Part shown: positions 35,405-45,374 of the stretch, in pieces
Numbering within the stretch: position 1 is the stretch's first letter
How the letters are laid out: each line of letters opens with the position of its first letter
DNA from: Lacticaseibacillus hulanensis
GTDB taxonomy: Bacteria > Bacillota > Bacilli > Lactobacillales > Lactobacillaceae
Reading direction: 5' to 3'
Length of the DNA: 63,611 bases
NCBI RefSeq assembly: GCF_004010095.1
Contig: NZ_RRYD01000016.1
Coordinates: forward strand, 1 to 63,611
The notes under the pieces: generated by a model
What the model was told of the DNA's origin: nothing
Database searches by the model: none
The model's input: only the letters and a program-made list of their open reading frames with translations
Translations under genes and position numbers: made by a program

Positions 35405-35715
35405 TATTGCATATCGTCATCGGCGAGGAAGGTGTTCAAAACTTCCTCGACCATTGACCATTCGTCATCGTCTTCGATGGGGAACAGGTCGCCGGAGCTG
35501 GCGTCCCCGTTTTCGTCGGGCGTGTATGCGAACGCCTCGATTTCGACGTCGTCATCGTCTGCCGCACCTTCTGGGTAAAGCAGGACGTATGACTTGCCGT
35601 AATCTTCGGAATCGAACGTGAACAACACGTTGTACAACTCTTCGTTGCCCTTGTCGTCAATCAGTGTAATCTGCTGGTCATTTTCACCTGGGTGAATTGT
35701 TTCATCATTTGCCAT
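35404..35715 (-). CDS. DUF1292 (YrzB-family) acidic protein
   Basis: A 103-residue, strongly acidic cytoplasmic protein. The core ITLIDDKGNEELYNVLFTFDSEDYGKSYVLLYP is the DUF1292 signature; its function is unknown although it is widespread in Firmicutes. The ATG at 35715 has AAGGGGGA nine bases upstream, and the longer frame has none. It is the last gene of the conserved alaS-ireB-ruvX-yrzB order, ending in a terminator. Confidence 0.88.
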   Translation of the reverse strand: MANDETIHPGENDQQITLIDDKGNEELYNVLFTFDSEDYGKSYVLLYPEGAADDDDVEIEAFAYTPDENGDASSGDLFPIEDDDEWSMVEEVLNTFLADDDMQ

Positions 35716-35833
35716 TGTGTTTCCCCCTTCGCCGCACGTCGTTCGCGCCGCGATTATTATTAATTTGAATGCGAACCGCACGTGCAGCCGCTCCTGTGCT
35801 AACTTGCACGTTGCGATGGTCCAAAGCCAGCCG

Positions 35834-36271
35834 TTATTGTTGCTTGGTTAACGGCCCCTTGGCGTCTAGATAGTTCTGCAAGATAAACTGCGCAGCCATC
35901 TTGTCGATGACCTGCTTCTGCTCGCGCCGCGACACATCCGCCTCGTCAACCAGAATGCGGTATGCCGACACCGTCGTCAGCCGCTCATCGATGAAATCAA
36001 CCGGCAACTTGAACTTCTGCTCGAGGCGCCGTGCATAGTCGCGCGTGGCTTCCACCCGCGGGCCCTCCGTGTTGTTCATGTTCTTGGGCAGACCCAACAC
36101 GAAGCCAGTTACCTCGTGTTCGGCAACCAGCTTCTTCACCCGGCCCATGCCCAAGTTACCCGCTTTGGCGTCAATCGGGATGATTTCGAGCCCTTGCGCC
36201 GTCCAGCCAAACGGGTCTGACAGGGCGACCCCAACGGTCTTGGTGCCAACGTCTAATCCTAGTAATCGCAT
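35834..36271 (-). CDS. ruvX: RuvX/YqgF, putative pre-16S rRNA nuclease
   Basis: A 145-residue RNase H-like protein, implicated in 16S rRNA 5'-end maturation and formerly called a Holliday junction resolvase. [16 protein letters not shown] supplies the first catalytic Asp, [15 protein letters not shown] and FIDERLTT the others. Its ATG shares one base with the ireB stop (TAATG), showing tight coupling in the operon. Confidence 0.92.
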   Translation of the reverse strand: MRLLGLDVGTKTVGVALSDPFGWTAQGLEIIPIDAKAGNLGMGRVKKLVAEHEVTGFVLGLPKNMNNTEGPRVEATRDYARRLEQKFKLPVDFIDERLTTVSAYRILVDEADVSRREQKQVIDKMAAQFILQNYLDAKGPLTKQQ

Positions 36272-36531
36272 TACTTCTTATCGGTTCCCAGGTAGCTGCG
36301 GACGAGTTCTTCAATGATCTCGTCGCGCTCGTGTTTGCGGATGATGTTGCGGGCATCGTTATAACGTGGAATGTACGCTGGATCGCCTGAAAGCAGGTAA
36401 CCGACCAGCTGGGTAATCGGGTCGTAGCCTTTTTCCTTCAACGCATCGTAGACCGTGGTCAACGATTCACGCACATTCTTCGGCGAATTATCGCGGAAAT
36501 TAAAGTGGACAGTTTCATCCAATGAACTCAT
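36271..36531 (-). CDS. ireB: IreB family regulatory phosphoprotein
   Basis: An 86-residue protein of the DUF965 family, known in enterococci as a substrate of the Ser/Thr kinase IreK that tunes cell-wall stress and cephalosporin tolerance. It opens with [14 protein letters not shown], a region carrying the Thr phosphorylated in IreB, followed by [24 protein letters not shown]. The ATG at 36531 is placed after GAGGTGTGGAG. Located between alaS and ruvX as in other lactobacilli. Confidence 0.92.
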   Translation of the reverse strand: MSSLDETVHFNFRDNSPKNVRESLTTVYDALKEKGYDPITQLVGYLLSGDPAYIPRYNDARNIIRKHERDEIIEELVRSYLGTDKK

Positions 36532-36600
36532 GCTCCACACCTCTATTCTTTCGGTTCACCGCCTATTCTACTGTATCGGCGGCAAAAGTACAAACTTCAG

Positions 36601-39240
36601 TTAAGCGTTTTCTAGTATTTTCTTCGCTTCAGCAAGTGCCGCGGAAATTCCGTCTGGGCGCTTCCCACCGGCCTGCGCCATGTCGGGACGACCGCCACCG
36701 CCACCACCAACAAGTGGGGCAATCTGCTTGATTAAGTCGCCGGCCTTGACGCCGCTTGCGATGGCATCCTTGCTGGCACCGACGAGCAGGCTGACCTTCC
36801 CGTCATTGGCTGTGGCCAAAACGAGGACGTCGGAACTGTCCTTGCTCTTCCACTGGTCGGCCAGCTGGCGTAATTCATTCATGCCGGCAACCTGGACCGC
36901 AGCGGCAATGATGGAGTACTTCCCGGCGTTTTCGGCGCTGTCAAAGACGTTGGCAGCGGCCTGACTGGCAATCTTGCTCTGGAGTGCGGCGACCTGCTTT
37001 TGGCTATCCCGCAGTTCCTGCTGCAGTGCCTTAACCTTTGCGGGCGCGTTAAGTGGCTTAGCCTTCAGTTCAGCCGCGGTCTCGGCCAGAGCGTCGGCCT
37101 GCTTGCTGAGGTATTCGAAGGCTTCCTTAGAGGTAACAGCCTCAATCCGGCGCGTGCCGGCCCCAATCCCACTTTCGCTCGTGATCTTGAACAGACCAAG
37201 TTCGCTCGTGTTGGTTGGGTGCGTCCCCCCATCGAATTCCTTGTTGAAGTCGCCGATGGAAACAACGCGGACAACATCCCCGTACTTGTCGCCGAACACC
37301 GCGATGGCACCGAGCTTCTTGGCGCTTTCGATGTCCGTTTCAACGGCCGTGATTGGCAGGGCACGCCAAATCTGTTCGTTAACCATCTGTTCAACGGCGC
37401 GCAGCTGCTCGTCCGTTACCTGACCGAAGTTGGTGAAGTCAAAGCGCAGATAGTCAGGTTCAACAAGTGAACCAGCTTGGTGTGTGTGTTCGCCCAGCAC
37501 GTTGCGCAGTGACTGGTCGAGCAGGTGGGTCGCGGTGTGGTTCAGGGAAACCTTGTGGCGCCGTTTGGTGTCAACGGCAAGGTTGTACTTACCGCCCTTC
37601 ACCAGCTTGCCACTGACCGTAACGGTGTGCAGGTTCTGCCCGTTTGGTGCGTGCTGCACGTCGGTCACAGTTGCCACAACGTTGCCGTCTTCGTCCTTGA
37701 TGGTCCCGCAATCAGCAACCTGACCACCCATCTCGGCGTAAAATGGCGTCTTGTCGAACACCAGGCGGGCCTGGCCATCGCTGATTGCATCAACGGCTTC
37801 ATCGTTTGCGACAATGTCTGTCAACACGGCGCCGTCTTCGGCAACACTGGTCCAGCCGGTGAACTTGGAATCCGTTTTGATGTCCATCAGCGTTGTGTCC
37901 TGGTTACCCATGGACTGCGCGTTGCCGCGGGCTGCACGGGCGCGCTGACGCTGGGCTTCCATGTTGGCCTTGAACCCGTCCATGTCCACGGACAGGCCGC
38001 TGTCTTCGGCGATTTCGTTCGTCATTTCAACTGGGAACCCGAACGTGTCGAACAGCAGGAAGGCGTCGTCACCATTGATCTGCTTGTCGCCGTCCGCCTT
38101 GAGCTGCGCCATGATTGCGTCCAGCTTGTTCATCCCGGCGTCGAGGCTGGAACGGAAACGTGCTTCTTCGGATTCAATGACCTTCTGGATGAAGTCCTTG
38201 TTCTTCAGGACTTCAGGGTAGTAGGATTCCATGATCTTCCCGACCACGGGCACCAGCTTGTACAAGAAGTCGTGGTCAATCCCGAGCTTCTTGCCGTTGA
38301 CGATTGCCCGGCGAATCAGGCGGCGCAGCACGTACCCACGGCCTTCATTGCTTGGCAAAGCGCCGTCCCCGATGGCAAAGGTCACCGTGCGGGCGTGGTC
38401 GGCAATAATCTTGAAGGAAACGTCATCGGCCTTGTTAACGCCATACTTCTTACCCGCGGACATCTTCTCCACGGCCTCAATGATTGGCATGAAGAGGTCA
38501 GTTTCGAAGTTGGTTGGCGTGTTCTGCACAACGGACACAACCCGTTCCAGACCCATCCCGGTATCGATGTTCTTGTGGGGCTGGTCAACAATGCGGCCAT
38601 CTGGCAGGTGGTTGAACTGACTGAACACGATGTTCCAGATTTCGAGGTAACGTTCGTTCTCGCCACCAGGGTAGTTCTCGGGGTCGTCTTCTGCTACGTT
38701 GTTGAAGCTCTGGCCGCGGTCGTAGAAGACTTCGGAGTCAGGACCACAGGGACCGCCACCAATATCCCAGAAGTTGTCCTCAGCTTCATAGATGTGGCTG
38801 GCAGGCACACCAGTCTTCTCCCACAGTTCCTTGGATTCAAGGTCCTTGGGGTAAACGGTGATGTAGAGCTTGTCCTTGTCGAGACCAAGCCACTTGTCGC
38901 TGGTCAGGAATTCCCAGGCCCACGGAATAACTTCCTTTTTGAAGTAATCCCCAACGGAGAAGTTTCCGAGCATTTCAAAGAAGGTGTGGTGCCGCGCGGT
39001 CTTCCCGACGTTCTCGATGTCGTTGGTCCGAATTGACTTCTGCGCGTTCGTAATCCGCGGGTTTTCGGGAATAACGGACCCGTCGAAGTACTTCTTCAGG
39101 GTCGCAACCCCGGAGTTAATCCACAGCAAAGTTGGGTCGTCCTTTGGTACCAAGCTGGCACTTGGTTCAACAAAGTGGCCCTTACTCTTAAAGAAATCAA
39201 GGAACATCTGGCGCACTTGTGCGCTGGTCAGTTGCTTCAT
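36601..39240 (-). CDS. alaS: Alanyl-tRNA synthetase AlaS
   Basis: An 879-residue class II synthetase that charges tRNA-Ala. The N-terminal catalytic core carries [25 protein letters not shown], the middle [12 protein letters not shown], the editing domain [12 protein letters not shown], and the C-terminus a coiled coil and DHHA1 glycine-rich [15 protein letters not shown]. At the editing zinc site the usual C-GGTH is DGGTH ([10 protein letters not shown]), so one of the four ligands is Asp. ATG follows TGGAGG. Controlled by the T-box leader upstream; first gene of the alaS-ireB-ruvX-DUF1292 unit. Confidence 0.97.
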   Translation of the reverse strand: MKQLTSAQVRQMFLDFFKSKGHFVEPSASLVPKDDPTLLWINSGVATLKKYFDGSVIPENPRITNAQKSIRTNDIENVGKTARHHTFFEMLGNFSVGDYFKKEVIPWAWEFLTSDKWLGLDKDKLYITVYPKDLESKELWEKTGVPASHIYEAEDNFWDIGGGPCGPDSEVFYDRGQSFNNVAEDDPENYPGGENERYLEIWNIVFSQFNHLPDGRIVDQPHKNIDTGMGLERVVSVVQNTPTNFETDLFMPIIEAVEKMSAGKKYGVNKADDVSFKIIADHARTVTFAIGDGALPSNEGRGYVLRRLIRRAIVNGKKLGIDHDFLYKLVPVVGKIMESYYPEVLKNKDFIQKVIESEEARFRSSLDAGMNKLDAIMAQLKADGDKQINGDDAFLLFDTFGFPVEMTNEIAEDSGLSVDMDGFKANMEAQRQRARAARGNAQSMGNQDTTLMDIKTDSKFTGWTSVAEDGAVLTDIVANDEAVDAISDGQARLVFDKTPFYAEMGGQVADCGTIKDEDGNVVATVTDVQHAPNGQNLHTVTVSGKLVKGGKYNLAVDTKRRHKVSLNHTATHLLDQSLRNVLGEHTHQAGSLVEPDYLRFDFTNFGQVTDEQLRAVEQMVNEQIWRALPITAVETDIESAKKLGAIAVFGDKYGDVVRVVSIGDFNKEFDGGTHPTNTSELGLFKITSESGIGAGTRRIEAVTSKEAFEYLSKQADALAETAAELKAKPLNAPAKVKALQQELRDSQKQVAALQSKIASQAAANVFDSAENAGKYSIIAAAVQVAGMNELRQLADQWKSKDSSDVLVLATANDGKVSLLVGASKDAIASGVKAGDLIKQIAPLVGGGGGGRPDMAQAGGKRPDGISAALAEAKKILENA

Positions 39241-39299
39241 GAAAAATAGCCTCCATCAATTTTGATTATCTACGCCGCTTCCAGCCGTTGCTGATTGTG

Positions 39300-39491
39300 G
39301 AAAATAAAAACATCCCTGCATTTCAAGGGCGCTTCTGCGCGGTACCACCTTGATTGCAACGATGTTCATCGTTAACCACTTAATTAGTTATTATTCAGCT
39401 TCAGATTAGGGAGCGCACCCGCGCTTGGACCGGGCACTCTCATTAACGCGCCGTTTCTGTATGGTCAGCCAAGCTCGGGGTATATCCTAAC
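39300..39491 (-). promoter_or_regulatory. Alanine-responsive T-box leader of alaS
   Basis: On the minus strand the conserved T-box AAGGTGGTACCGCG lies at 39338-39351. The terminator pairs 39348-39365 with 39310-39328 (ACATC..TGCA..TCAAGG against CCTTGA..TGCA..GATGT) and ends in TTTTTATTTT. The rest, up to 39491, is the stem I region. Uncharged tRNA-Ala should stabilise the antiterminator and switch alaS on. I could not fix the specifier codon by eye; Ala is inferred from the gene. Confidence 0.9.
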
Positions 39492-39497
39492 TTGGTC

Positions 39498-39526
39498 ATT
39501 ATACAATGAAGGCATGTTGGTTGCAA
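39498..39526 (-). promoter_or_regulatory. Promoter of alaS T-box leader
   Basis: TTGCAA (39521-39526), 17 bp, TATAAT (39498-39503) on the minus strand. Confidence 0.8.
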
Positions 39527-39592
39527 AGGCCGCGACTAAATCTATCATTTTTCAAACACCAGCCGATAAAAGCGTGCGACCCGCCATTGCAA

Positions 39593-40525
39593 CTAATTCT
39601 TATTCGAGTTCAGCATGATTCTCCCCGCAGCAATCTTGGCCCCCGCGTCCGTGTCACCGCGCGTGATCGCCTGGGACTTCGCGTTCACGTAATAGATGAC
39701 GGAATCAGCAGGCCCCGCACCGTAACTGACGCTGCCGGTGGTGCCGTCACCCTTTTTGGCTTGCACATTATAAATCTTGCGCACCAGGTAATATTGCTGC
39801 TTGTTACTGGTGAATTCGTCACGCTGCAGACTGCCCGTGACGCGCCAGCTGAACTCACCGTCTGCATCCCTCATCCCAATTTTGCGTTCGAGCAGCGCCA
39901 CCGCATCGTACTGGTTCCGCAGCGGCTCGCGTTTTGGCGCGGCCACGGTCTTCCCGGCGGTAATTGCCGCCAGCGCCGCATCAAGCTGGCCGGGTGCAGT
40001 GAGTACGCCACTTAGGTACGGCGCGTCTGCTTTATCTGCCACCTCAACCCGCATCAATTCGGGCGTCTTAGCTCGGGTGACCAAAGCATAAATCGCGTAC
40101 GGCTCACCCTTCCCGGACGTCGTTAGCGCGTAGGTTGCCTGCACAAAGTAACCAGCGTCTTGGGCAACCGCCTTATCGGTGCGCAGGTCGGTGTCGCGGC
40201 CGGTCACCTTGGCTTCTAGGTCGTTATACACTTTGGGCCAGGTGTAACCCGCAAAGTTTTGGGGGTGCTTATTGGTTGCGACCGTCAGCCCCACCCCCTG
40301 CTTCTGCGCGTAACTTTGCATGTACGCCGCAAACTGGTCCAGTTGCCGCGCCGACCACGAATTATCGGCGTGTTGACTGCTAGTGCTCGCCGGTTTGCTG
40401 GCACGTTTTTCCGTCTGTACCCGTTGGCCTCTCTTCGGTGCATCCTGGTGCTGGCTGCACGCACCCAGTGGCAGCACCAACAAAAGTGTCCCGAGCAGCC
40501 AGCCGCTTGTTTTAATTACCCGCAT
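39593..40525 (-). CDS. Lipoprotein, possibly DUF4767-like
   Basis: A 310-residue lipoprotein: the signal peptide ends with the lipobox LPLGAC near residue 22. A Gln/Lys/Ser-rich linker follows. The region beginning NSWSARQLDQFAAYMQSYAQKQG resembles the W..xxxL..FM..W start of the DUF4767 domain of lactobacillar lipoproteins, though only loosely. The C-terminal part (YYLVRKIYNVQ...DSVIYYVNAKSQAITRGD) looks like a second small beta domain. The ATG at 40525 has AGGAG seven bases upstream; the much longer open frame has no support. Function unknown. Confidence 0.75.
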   Translation of the reverse strand: MRVIKTSGWLLGTLLLVLPLGACSQHQDAPKRGQRVQTEKRASKPASTSSQHADNSWSARQLDQFAAYMQSYAQKQGVGLTVATNKHPQNFAGYTWPKVYNDLEAKVTGRDTDLRTDKAVAQDAGYFVQATYALTTSGKGEPYAIYALVTRAKTPELMRVEVADKADAPYLSGVLTAPGQLDAALAAITAGKTVAAPKREPLRNQYDAVALLERKIGMRDADGEFSWRVTGSLQRDEFTSNKQQYYLVRKIYNVQAKKGDGTTGSVSYGAGPADSVIYYVNAKSQAITRGDTDAGAKIAAGRIMLNSNKN

Positions 40526-40791
40526 AATTTTTCTCCTGACAGCGTTTACAATGATTATACACCAGCTCCCCTTTGTGCAATAGCCATGTTCACGCTGAAA
40601 ATGATTATCCGCATTTTCGCACGGCCACCGTTTGATCATCTCTTCACGCAAGCCCCGCAGCAAGACTAGCGCGAAGGGACATGGTATGCATAAACTTTGC
40701 TTAAAGTAGTAACAAACGCGTGCTATTAATCCGGGCCCGTCGTATGCTTGAACCGAAATAATTCTCAATTAATCCCCTGAGGTGACAGGTA

Positions 40792-41547
40792 ATGAACGCC
40801 AAACTTGAGCGCTTCTTCCGCATCTATAATGCAACGTTGACAGCCGTCTCGCTGCTGGCCCTGATTGTCGTTGTTCTTGACTGGTGCCAGGTAATTCAAC
40901 TAAACGGAACGCTGGGCCGCATCTTAATTTCAATACTACTGTTGGTGTTCGCCAGCGACTACCTGATTCGCCTGTTCATGGCGCGGGGCAAGGCCAAAAT
41001 GCTGGCCACCAACACCTTCCGCCTGTCCACGATTGTGCCAACTGACAAAGTAATGTCACCCGAACACGTGCAAAAGGTCGTCAGCAGTGCCGCCGCTGCC
41101 CGTCGCCGGATTGGTGAGGCGTGGCACCACCTGACCCATCACTTCAAGTCGCGGCTCATGCGCTTTTTGCGTGGTGGCGGCCTCATTTATTACCTCGGCC
41201 TCTCCGCCATGTTAATTCTCATCGCCTCGGTGGTCTACGCCTACGCTGAACACACCACGTTCTGGAACGGCCTGTGGTGGGCCATCGTGACCGCGACCAC
41301 GGTTGGGTACGGTGACGTCACGCCCCACACGCTTCTCGGCCGGCTGGTCGCCATCATCCTGATGTTCACCGGGATTGGGTTAATCGGTACGTTAACCAGT
41401 TCGATTACCGCCTACTTCACGGCCGAACCCATTGTTTCCTCGCCCGCCGATGAATTGCTGAAGTACCAAAAGCTCCAGCAAGATGGTGTCATCAGCAAGA
41501 AGGAATTGATGGCCCAGAAAAACAAGCTGCTCCACAAGAAAATCTGA
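40792..41547 (+). CDS. Voltage-gated-type potassium channel
   Basis: A 251-residue membrane channel subunit, tetrameric in this family. Two or more N-terminal helices and a basic loop ([15 protein letters not shown]) precede the pore: helix, then [12 protein letters not shown], the K+ selectivity filter, near residue 170. A short C-terminal segment [26 protein letters not shown] is SHOCT-like. It probably sets membrane potential or K+ efflux. ATG follows TGAGGTGA. Divergent from the lipoprotein gene; a terminator follows. Confidence 0.88.
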   Translation: MNAKLERFFRIYNATLTAVSLLALIVVVLDWCQVIQLNGTLGRILISILLLVFASDYLIRLFMARGKAKMLATNTFRLSTIVPTDKVMSPEHVQKVVSSAAAARRRIGEAWHHLTHHFKSRLMRFLRGGGLIYYLGLSAMLILIASVVYAYAEHTTFWNGLWWAIVTATTVGYGDVTPHTLLGRLVAIILMFTGIGLIGTLTSSITAYFTAEPIVSSPADELLKYQKLQQDGVISKKELMAQKNKLLHKKI

Positions 41548-41548
41548 A

Positions 41549-41591
41549 TTAAAAAAGGGTCCCGGAATTGCTTCCGGGGCCCTTCTTTGCA
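41549..41591. terminator. Terminator between K+ channel and helicase genes
   Basis: AAAAGGGTCCCGGAA and TTCCGGGGCCCTT pair; it lies between convergent genes and may serve both. Confidence 0.8.
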
Positions 41592-42950
41592 TTAGGCCTG
41601 GTTGAGACCCTTTGCTTTGTTCTTCTTTTTGGCAGCGCGCAGTTCCGCCCGCTTTTCAACGCGACGATTGAACCATTCTTCCTTCGCGATGGCCTTCTTA
41701 ACCTTCTTCTTGTAACCAGGTTTGCGCTTCTTCTTTTCCTTCTGCAGCATCCCGTACATGGTCTGCGACAGCTTATCGGACTTCTTCTCCCGGGTGTGGC
41801 GCCGGTTGCGGTCCTTGGCGTCGATGAACTCGCCGTCGTGAATCGTCTTGGGGGTGAAGTGAATCCCCATGTTTTCGAGTTCGCCAATCTTATTTTCTTC
41901 ACCAGGTGCGTAAAGGGTGATGGCAATCCCGCTCATGCCGTTACGGCCGGTCCGCCCAACCCGGTGGATGAAGAATTCGGGATCAGTTGGGATTTCGGCG
42001 TTGATGACGTGGGAAACACCGTTGATGTCAATCCCGCGGGCAGCCAAATCGGTAGCCACAACGTACTGGTACCGCCCAGCGGCAACGTCCTTCATGACGC
42101 GCTTGCGTTCACGTGGCGCGATGTCCCCGTGAATCTTGGCAACGTCCAGGCCCTGATCGGTCAGGTAGGCGTGCAACTTGTCGACCGCTTCCTTGGTGTT
42201 ACAGAAAATAAGCACAAGGTACGGCTGACCAATCGTGAGCAGCTTGTACACCAGCTCATTGGTGTTCTTCCCCTTCTTGGCGATGAGCCAGTTATCCACA
42301 GTGTCGGCGATAACCGTCTTAGGCTTCAGCTCAATCACGAGTGGATTGTGCATGTATTTCTTGAGGAATGGCTGCAGCTTCTGCGGAATCGTCGCGGAGA
42401 AGACCATCATCTGCAGTTCGGCTGGGAACGTGCTTGCAATCTTGTCCACGGTGTCGAGGAAGCCCATGTCGAGTGTCATGTCGGCCTCATCAACAACAAA
42501 GGTCTTCACGGTGTAGCCCGTCAGTGCGCCATCCTGCAACAGGTCGCGGATACGGCCCGGCGTGCCAATGGCCAAATGCACGGATTTGCCGGTCAGCTTC
42601 TTTTCCTGCTTCTGCCGGTCGGTCCCACCAACGTAACGGCCAACGCGCAGGTCATCGATGTCCGCCAGCAGCAGCTGGGCGGTCTTATAAATCTGGGTGG
42701 CCAGTTCGCGACTTGGCGCCGTGATGACTGCCTGCAGTGTGTCGTCGCTGCGGTCAATGTTGCTCAAAATCGGCAGCAAGAACGCTAACGTCTTCCCCGA
42801 ACCCGTCTGGGACTGACCAATGATGGACATGCCCTTCAGCGCCTTAGGGATTACCTGCGTCTGAATTGGCGTTGGGTCGATGAATTTGTTTACCGCCAGG
42901 GCGGTCAGCAAGTCCTTGCTGAGGTTGTACTGGTTAAACTTGGTATCCAT
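41592..42950 (-). CDS. DEAD-box RNA helicase (CshB-like)
   Basis: A 452-residue ATP-dependent RNA helicase for ribosome assembly or cold growth. Q-motif PTPIQTQVIP, Walker A SQTGSGKT, PSRELA, DEAD-type VVDEADM, SAT, and HRVGRTGR are all present in order. The C-terminal 80 residues are highly basic (KKKRKPGYKKKVKK) and should bind RNA. The ATG at 42950 comes five bases after the nrnA stop, with GTGAG upstream. It is the third gene of the spxR-nrnA-helicase unit. Confidence 0.92.
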   Translation of the reverse strand: MDTKFNQYNLSKDLLTALAVNKFIDPTPIQTQVIPKALKGMSIIGQSQTGSGKTLAFLLPILSNIDRSDDTLQAVITAPSRELATQIYKTAQLLLADIDDLRVGRYVGGTDRQKQEKKLTGKSVHLAIGTPGRIRDLLQDGALTGYTVKTFVVDEADMTLDMGFLDTVDKIASTFPAELQMMVFSATIPQKLQPFLKKYMHNPLVIELKPKTVIADTVDNWLIAKKGKNTNELVYKLLTIGQPYLVLIFCNTKEAVDKLHAYLTDQGLDVAKIHGDIAPRERKRVMKDVAAGRYQYVVATDLAARGIDINGVSHVINAEIPTDPEFFIHRVGRTGRNGMSGIAITLYAPGEENKIGELENMGIHFTPKTIHDGEFIDAKDRNRRHTREKKSDKLSQTMYGMLQKEKKKRKPGYKKKVKKAIAKEEWFNRRVEKRAELRAAKKKNKAKGLNQA

Positions 42951-42955
42951 TAATC

Positions 42956-43903
42956 TCACTTTCCGGCACTGGCAAGCAGTGCGTCTAATTCCCTGACAAT
43001 CTGGTGGATTTCGTCGGTATCTGCCGCCTTCGCCCCACTGGCGAGTGCGTGACCGCCACCATTATGTTTCTTTGCAATCTCTTCAATTGGTGCTTGTTTG
43101 GAACGCAGGCTGACCCGGTAAGTTCCGTCGGGCTGTTCCGTGAACATTGCCCAGGCGTGAACCTCCGCGAGCCGGCCGGCCGTTCCCACTGCGGCCTGGT
43201 ATTCATCCTGCGCAACGCCAAGACGAGCCAAATCACTTTGGTGCAAAATGTAGAAGCCGGCACCATTTTCGGTGATTTCAAGCGTGTCCATCGCGAATGC
43301 CTGGAGCTTTGCTTGACCCAGCGTGACCTCATTCATCTTCTGGTTGATGAGGCTAGGGTCAAAGTCAAAGCCGTACAGCTGCGCTACTAGCTCCAGCGTG
43401 TGGGCGCTGGTGTTGTTGTACATGAAGCGGCCGGTGTCACCGACAATTCCGGCGTAAAACATCTTGGCCGCCCGCACGTTGAGCCTCAGCTGACCGTTGC
43501 TGGCGTTGATGAGGTCAAGGAGCACCTCGCTGCAACTGGACGCTTCGGGCTGCACCAACCGGATGTCGCCGTACGCGTCATCGTTCGGATGGTGGTCAAT
43601 CTTAATCAGCTTTTTGCCCAGCTTGTACCGGTCGTCATCAATCCGCGGCGTGTCGGCCGTGTCGGTGACAATCACGAGTGCGTCAGCGTAGCGGCTGTCC
43701 GGAATCTCCTGCATGGTCGCAAGCCACCCCAGACTCGGAACGGACTCACCCACAACGTAAACCGCCTTGTCGGGGTAACTGTTGCGGATGGTTTCGGCCA
43801 GTCCTACCTGCGAACCGTAAGCGTCGGGATCGGGCCGCTGGTGCCGGTGAATAATAATCGTGTCGTTTTCTGCAATTGCCTGCAAAATTTCTTCTACTGC
43901 CAT
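42956..43903 (-). CDS. nrnA: Bifunctional oligoribonuclease/PAP phosphatase NrnA
   Basis: A 315-residue DHH-family phosphoesterase that degrades 2-5 nt RNAs and dephosphorylates pAp. HRHQRPDPDAYGSQ and IKIDHHPNDD supply the manganese ligands (the DHH motif itself is IDHH); the C-terminal DHHA1 domain ends with HNGGGHALASGA. ATG follows GAGAGGAATT, two bases after the spxR stop, indicating coupling. The ytoI-nrnA order is common in Firmicutes. Confidence 0.93.
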   Translation of the reverse strand: MAVEEILQAIAENDTIIIHRHQRPDPDAYGSQVGLAETIRNSYPDKAVYVVGESVPSLGWLATMQEIPDSRYADALVIVTDTADTPRIDDDRYKLGKKLIKIDHHPNDDAYGDIRLVQPEASSCSEVLLDLINASNGQLRLNVRAAKMFYAGIVGDTGRFMYNNTSAHTLELVAQLYGFDFDPSLINQKMNEVTLGQAKLQAFAMDTLEITENGAGFYILHQSDLARLGVAQDEYQAAVGTAGRLAEVHAWAMFTEQPDGTYRVSLRSKQAPIEEIAKKHNGGGHALASGAKAADTDEIHQIVRELDALLASAGK

Positions 43904-43905
43904 AA

Positions 43906-45222
43906 TTAATTCCTCTCTAGTAACTGACACGTTAACAACGCCTTTGCGGCCACAACATCGTCGACGGTCACGTCGATATCAAATGCGGCACCATGGCGCG
44001 TTAGGTCCAGGATTTTCAAACCAATTGTCACACGTGCAGATAACTGAATCGGACGCAGTGTGCTCAGCGTAATATTATCAACCAGAACGTTTTGCCGCCC
44101 GTTGTCGCGCAGGTAACGGCTGGTTGCACTCGTCACCAGTCCGTTCAGCACCCCGACGTTCAGGGCCCCGAACTTGTTGGTCATCACCGGTGCGGTTGCC
44201 ACCCGGTATGCGGCGGTGCCACCTAACAGTGGCCGCACGGGACTGAGCGTTGCATCGAGCTGATCAGCAATAGTCGCCGGCAAATGCTCGGGCTCCGGCG
44301 TCTCCTGCAGCTGCGCCAATACGGTGGCGCGGGTCAGGACCCCGATGAGTAGCCCGGCATCGTCGACCACGGGCACGAGGTTTAACCCCCGGCCCTGCAT
44401 CAGGTGGTTCACGGTGGCCACGGATTCACCAGTTTTGACCACGGCGGGATGTCTTTCCATCGCCCGGTCAATTGGTGCGGCATCCTTGCGCTCGTTCACC
44501 GTGATGCTGGTGGCCACGCCGACCACCCGTCCGCTAACACTCACGACGGGAATGTCCGCGTGCCCGCTAGCCTTGGCCATACTGCGGTAATCGCCCACCG
44601 TCGCCGGCAGCTGCAAAAAACTGGCCTCTTCCCGCGGCGTGTACAAGCTGGCCACGGTCAAGATGTCCCGGCGAATGGCCTGGTCGGACAGCGCGCGGTT
44701 AATCATGGTCGCAACGGTGAATGTATCGTGGCTCGTCGCGATAATCGGCAGGGCCGCGGCGTTGGCCCGCGCCATGACTTCGGGGGTGGTATCAAAGCCA
44801 CCGGTAATGAGCACCGCCGCGCCGCTTTCCAGTGCCAGCGCCTGCGCGTCTTCACGGTTCCCGACAATAACGAGCGAGTTGCGGCTAATGTAATGGCCCA
44901 TCGCGCTCGTCTTCATGGCCCCGATAACGAACTTATCGAGCGGCTTATCCAAACCATCGCTGCCCCCCAGAACGCGTCCATCAATTACGCGCACCAGATC
45001 GGCAAACGTTAATTGCGCGCTGGTACTCCGCGGTCTGGGGTCAGTCCGCACGGTCCCGACCCGGTCGATGGTCGCCACGAGTCCGCGCGCCTGGGCCGTT
45101 TTGACCGCCCGGTACGCCGTGCCCGCGGAAACATGCTGACTGTTAGCAATCTGGCGCACAGAGATGCGGGTGCCGACATCCAGTGATTCGATGTAATGGA
45201 GCAACTGTTCACTTTTCTGCAA
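43906..45222 (-). CDS. spxR: CBS-DRTGG-HotDog transcription factor (SpxR/YtoI)
   Basis: A 438-residue regulator. An N-terminal winged helix (residues 1-60, VRQIANSQHVSAGTAYRAVKTAQ) is followed by a DRTGG-type domain (about 75-190), two CBS repeats (about 195-310, adenosyl-ligand sensing) and a C-terminal HotDog/thioesterase-like domain (about 325-438). This architecture is that of SpxR of pneumococcus and YtoI of Bacillus. The TTG start lies eight bases after GGGGAGG. First gene of a unit with nrnA and the RNA helicase. Confidence 0.9.
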   Translation of the reverse strand: MQKSEQLLHYIESLDVGTRISVRQIANSQHVSAGTAYRAVKTAQARGLVATIDRVGTVRTDPRPRSTSAQLTFADLVRVIDGRVLGGSDGLDKPLDKFVIGAMKTSAMGHYISRNSLVIVGNREDAQALALESGAAVLITGGFDTTPEVMARANAAALPIIATSHDTFTVATMINRALSDQAIRRDILTVASLYTPREEASFLQLPATVGDYRSMAKASGHADIPVVSVSGRVVGVATSITVNERKDAAPIDRAMERHPAVVKTGESVATVNHLMQGRGLNLVPVVDDAGLLIGVLTRATVLAQLQETPEPEHLPATIADQLDATLSPVRPLLGGTAAYRVATAPVMTNKFGALNVGVLNGLVTSATSRYLRDNGRQNVLVDNITLSTLRPIQLSARVTIGLKILDLTRHGAAFDIDVTVDDVVAAKALLTCQLLERN

Positions 45223-45345
45223 CGCCGGCGCCTCCCCTTTGCATAGATAAGTTAATTATAACAGAAATCACCGTCAAGATGTGTCTTGGCGTCGCCCCTG
45301 GAAAAACGGACTGGCACCAGGGGTTAATCTGTGCGAAAATGTTAG

Positions 45346-45359
45346 CGAAAGTTTGTTCG
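45346..45359. promoter_or_regulatory. LexA-type SOS box upstream of dinB
   Basis: CGAAAGTTTGTTCG differs from the Gram-positive SOS box CGAAC-N4-GTTCG at one position and lies 15 bp before the GTG start. It predicts damage induction of dinB. Confidence 0.6.
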
Positions 45360-45374
45360 TGAGGAGATGTAAAT

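Noticed and set aside
37525..39036. 503-codon open frame antisense to alaS
   Set aside because: Shadow of a GC-rich coding strand; no ribosome binding site, and alaS is certain.
41568..42788. 406-codon open frame antisense to the DEAD-box helicase
   Set aside because: Shadow frame; the helicase motifs fix the coding strand.
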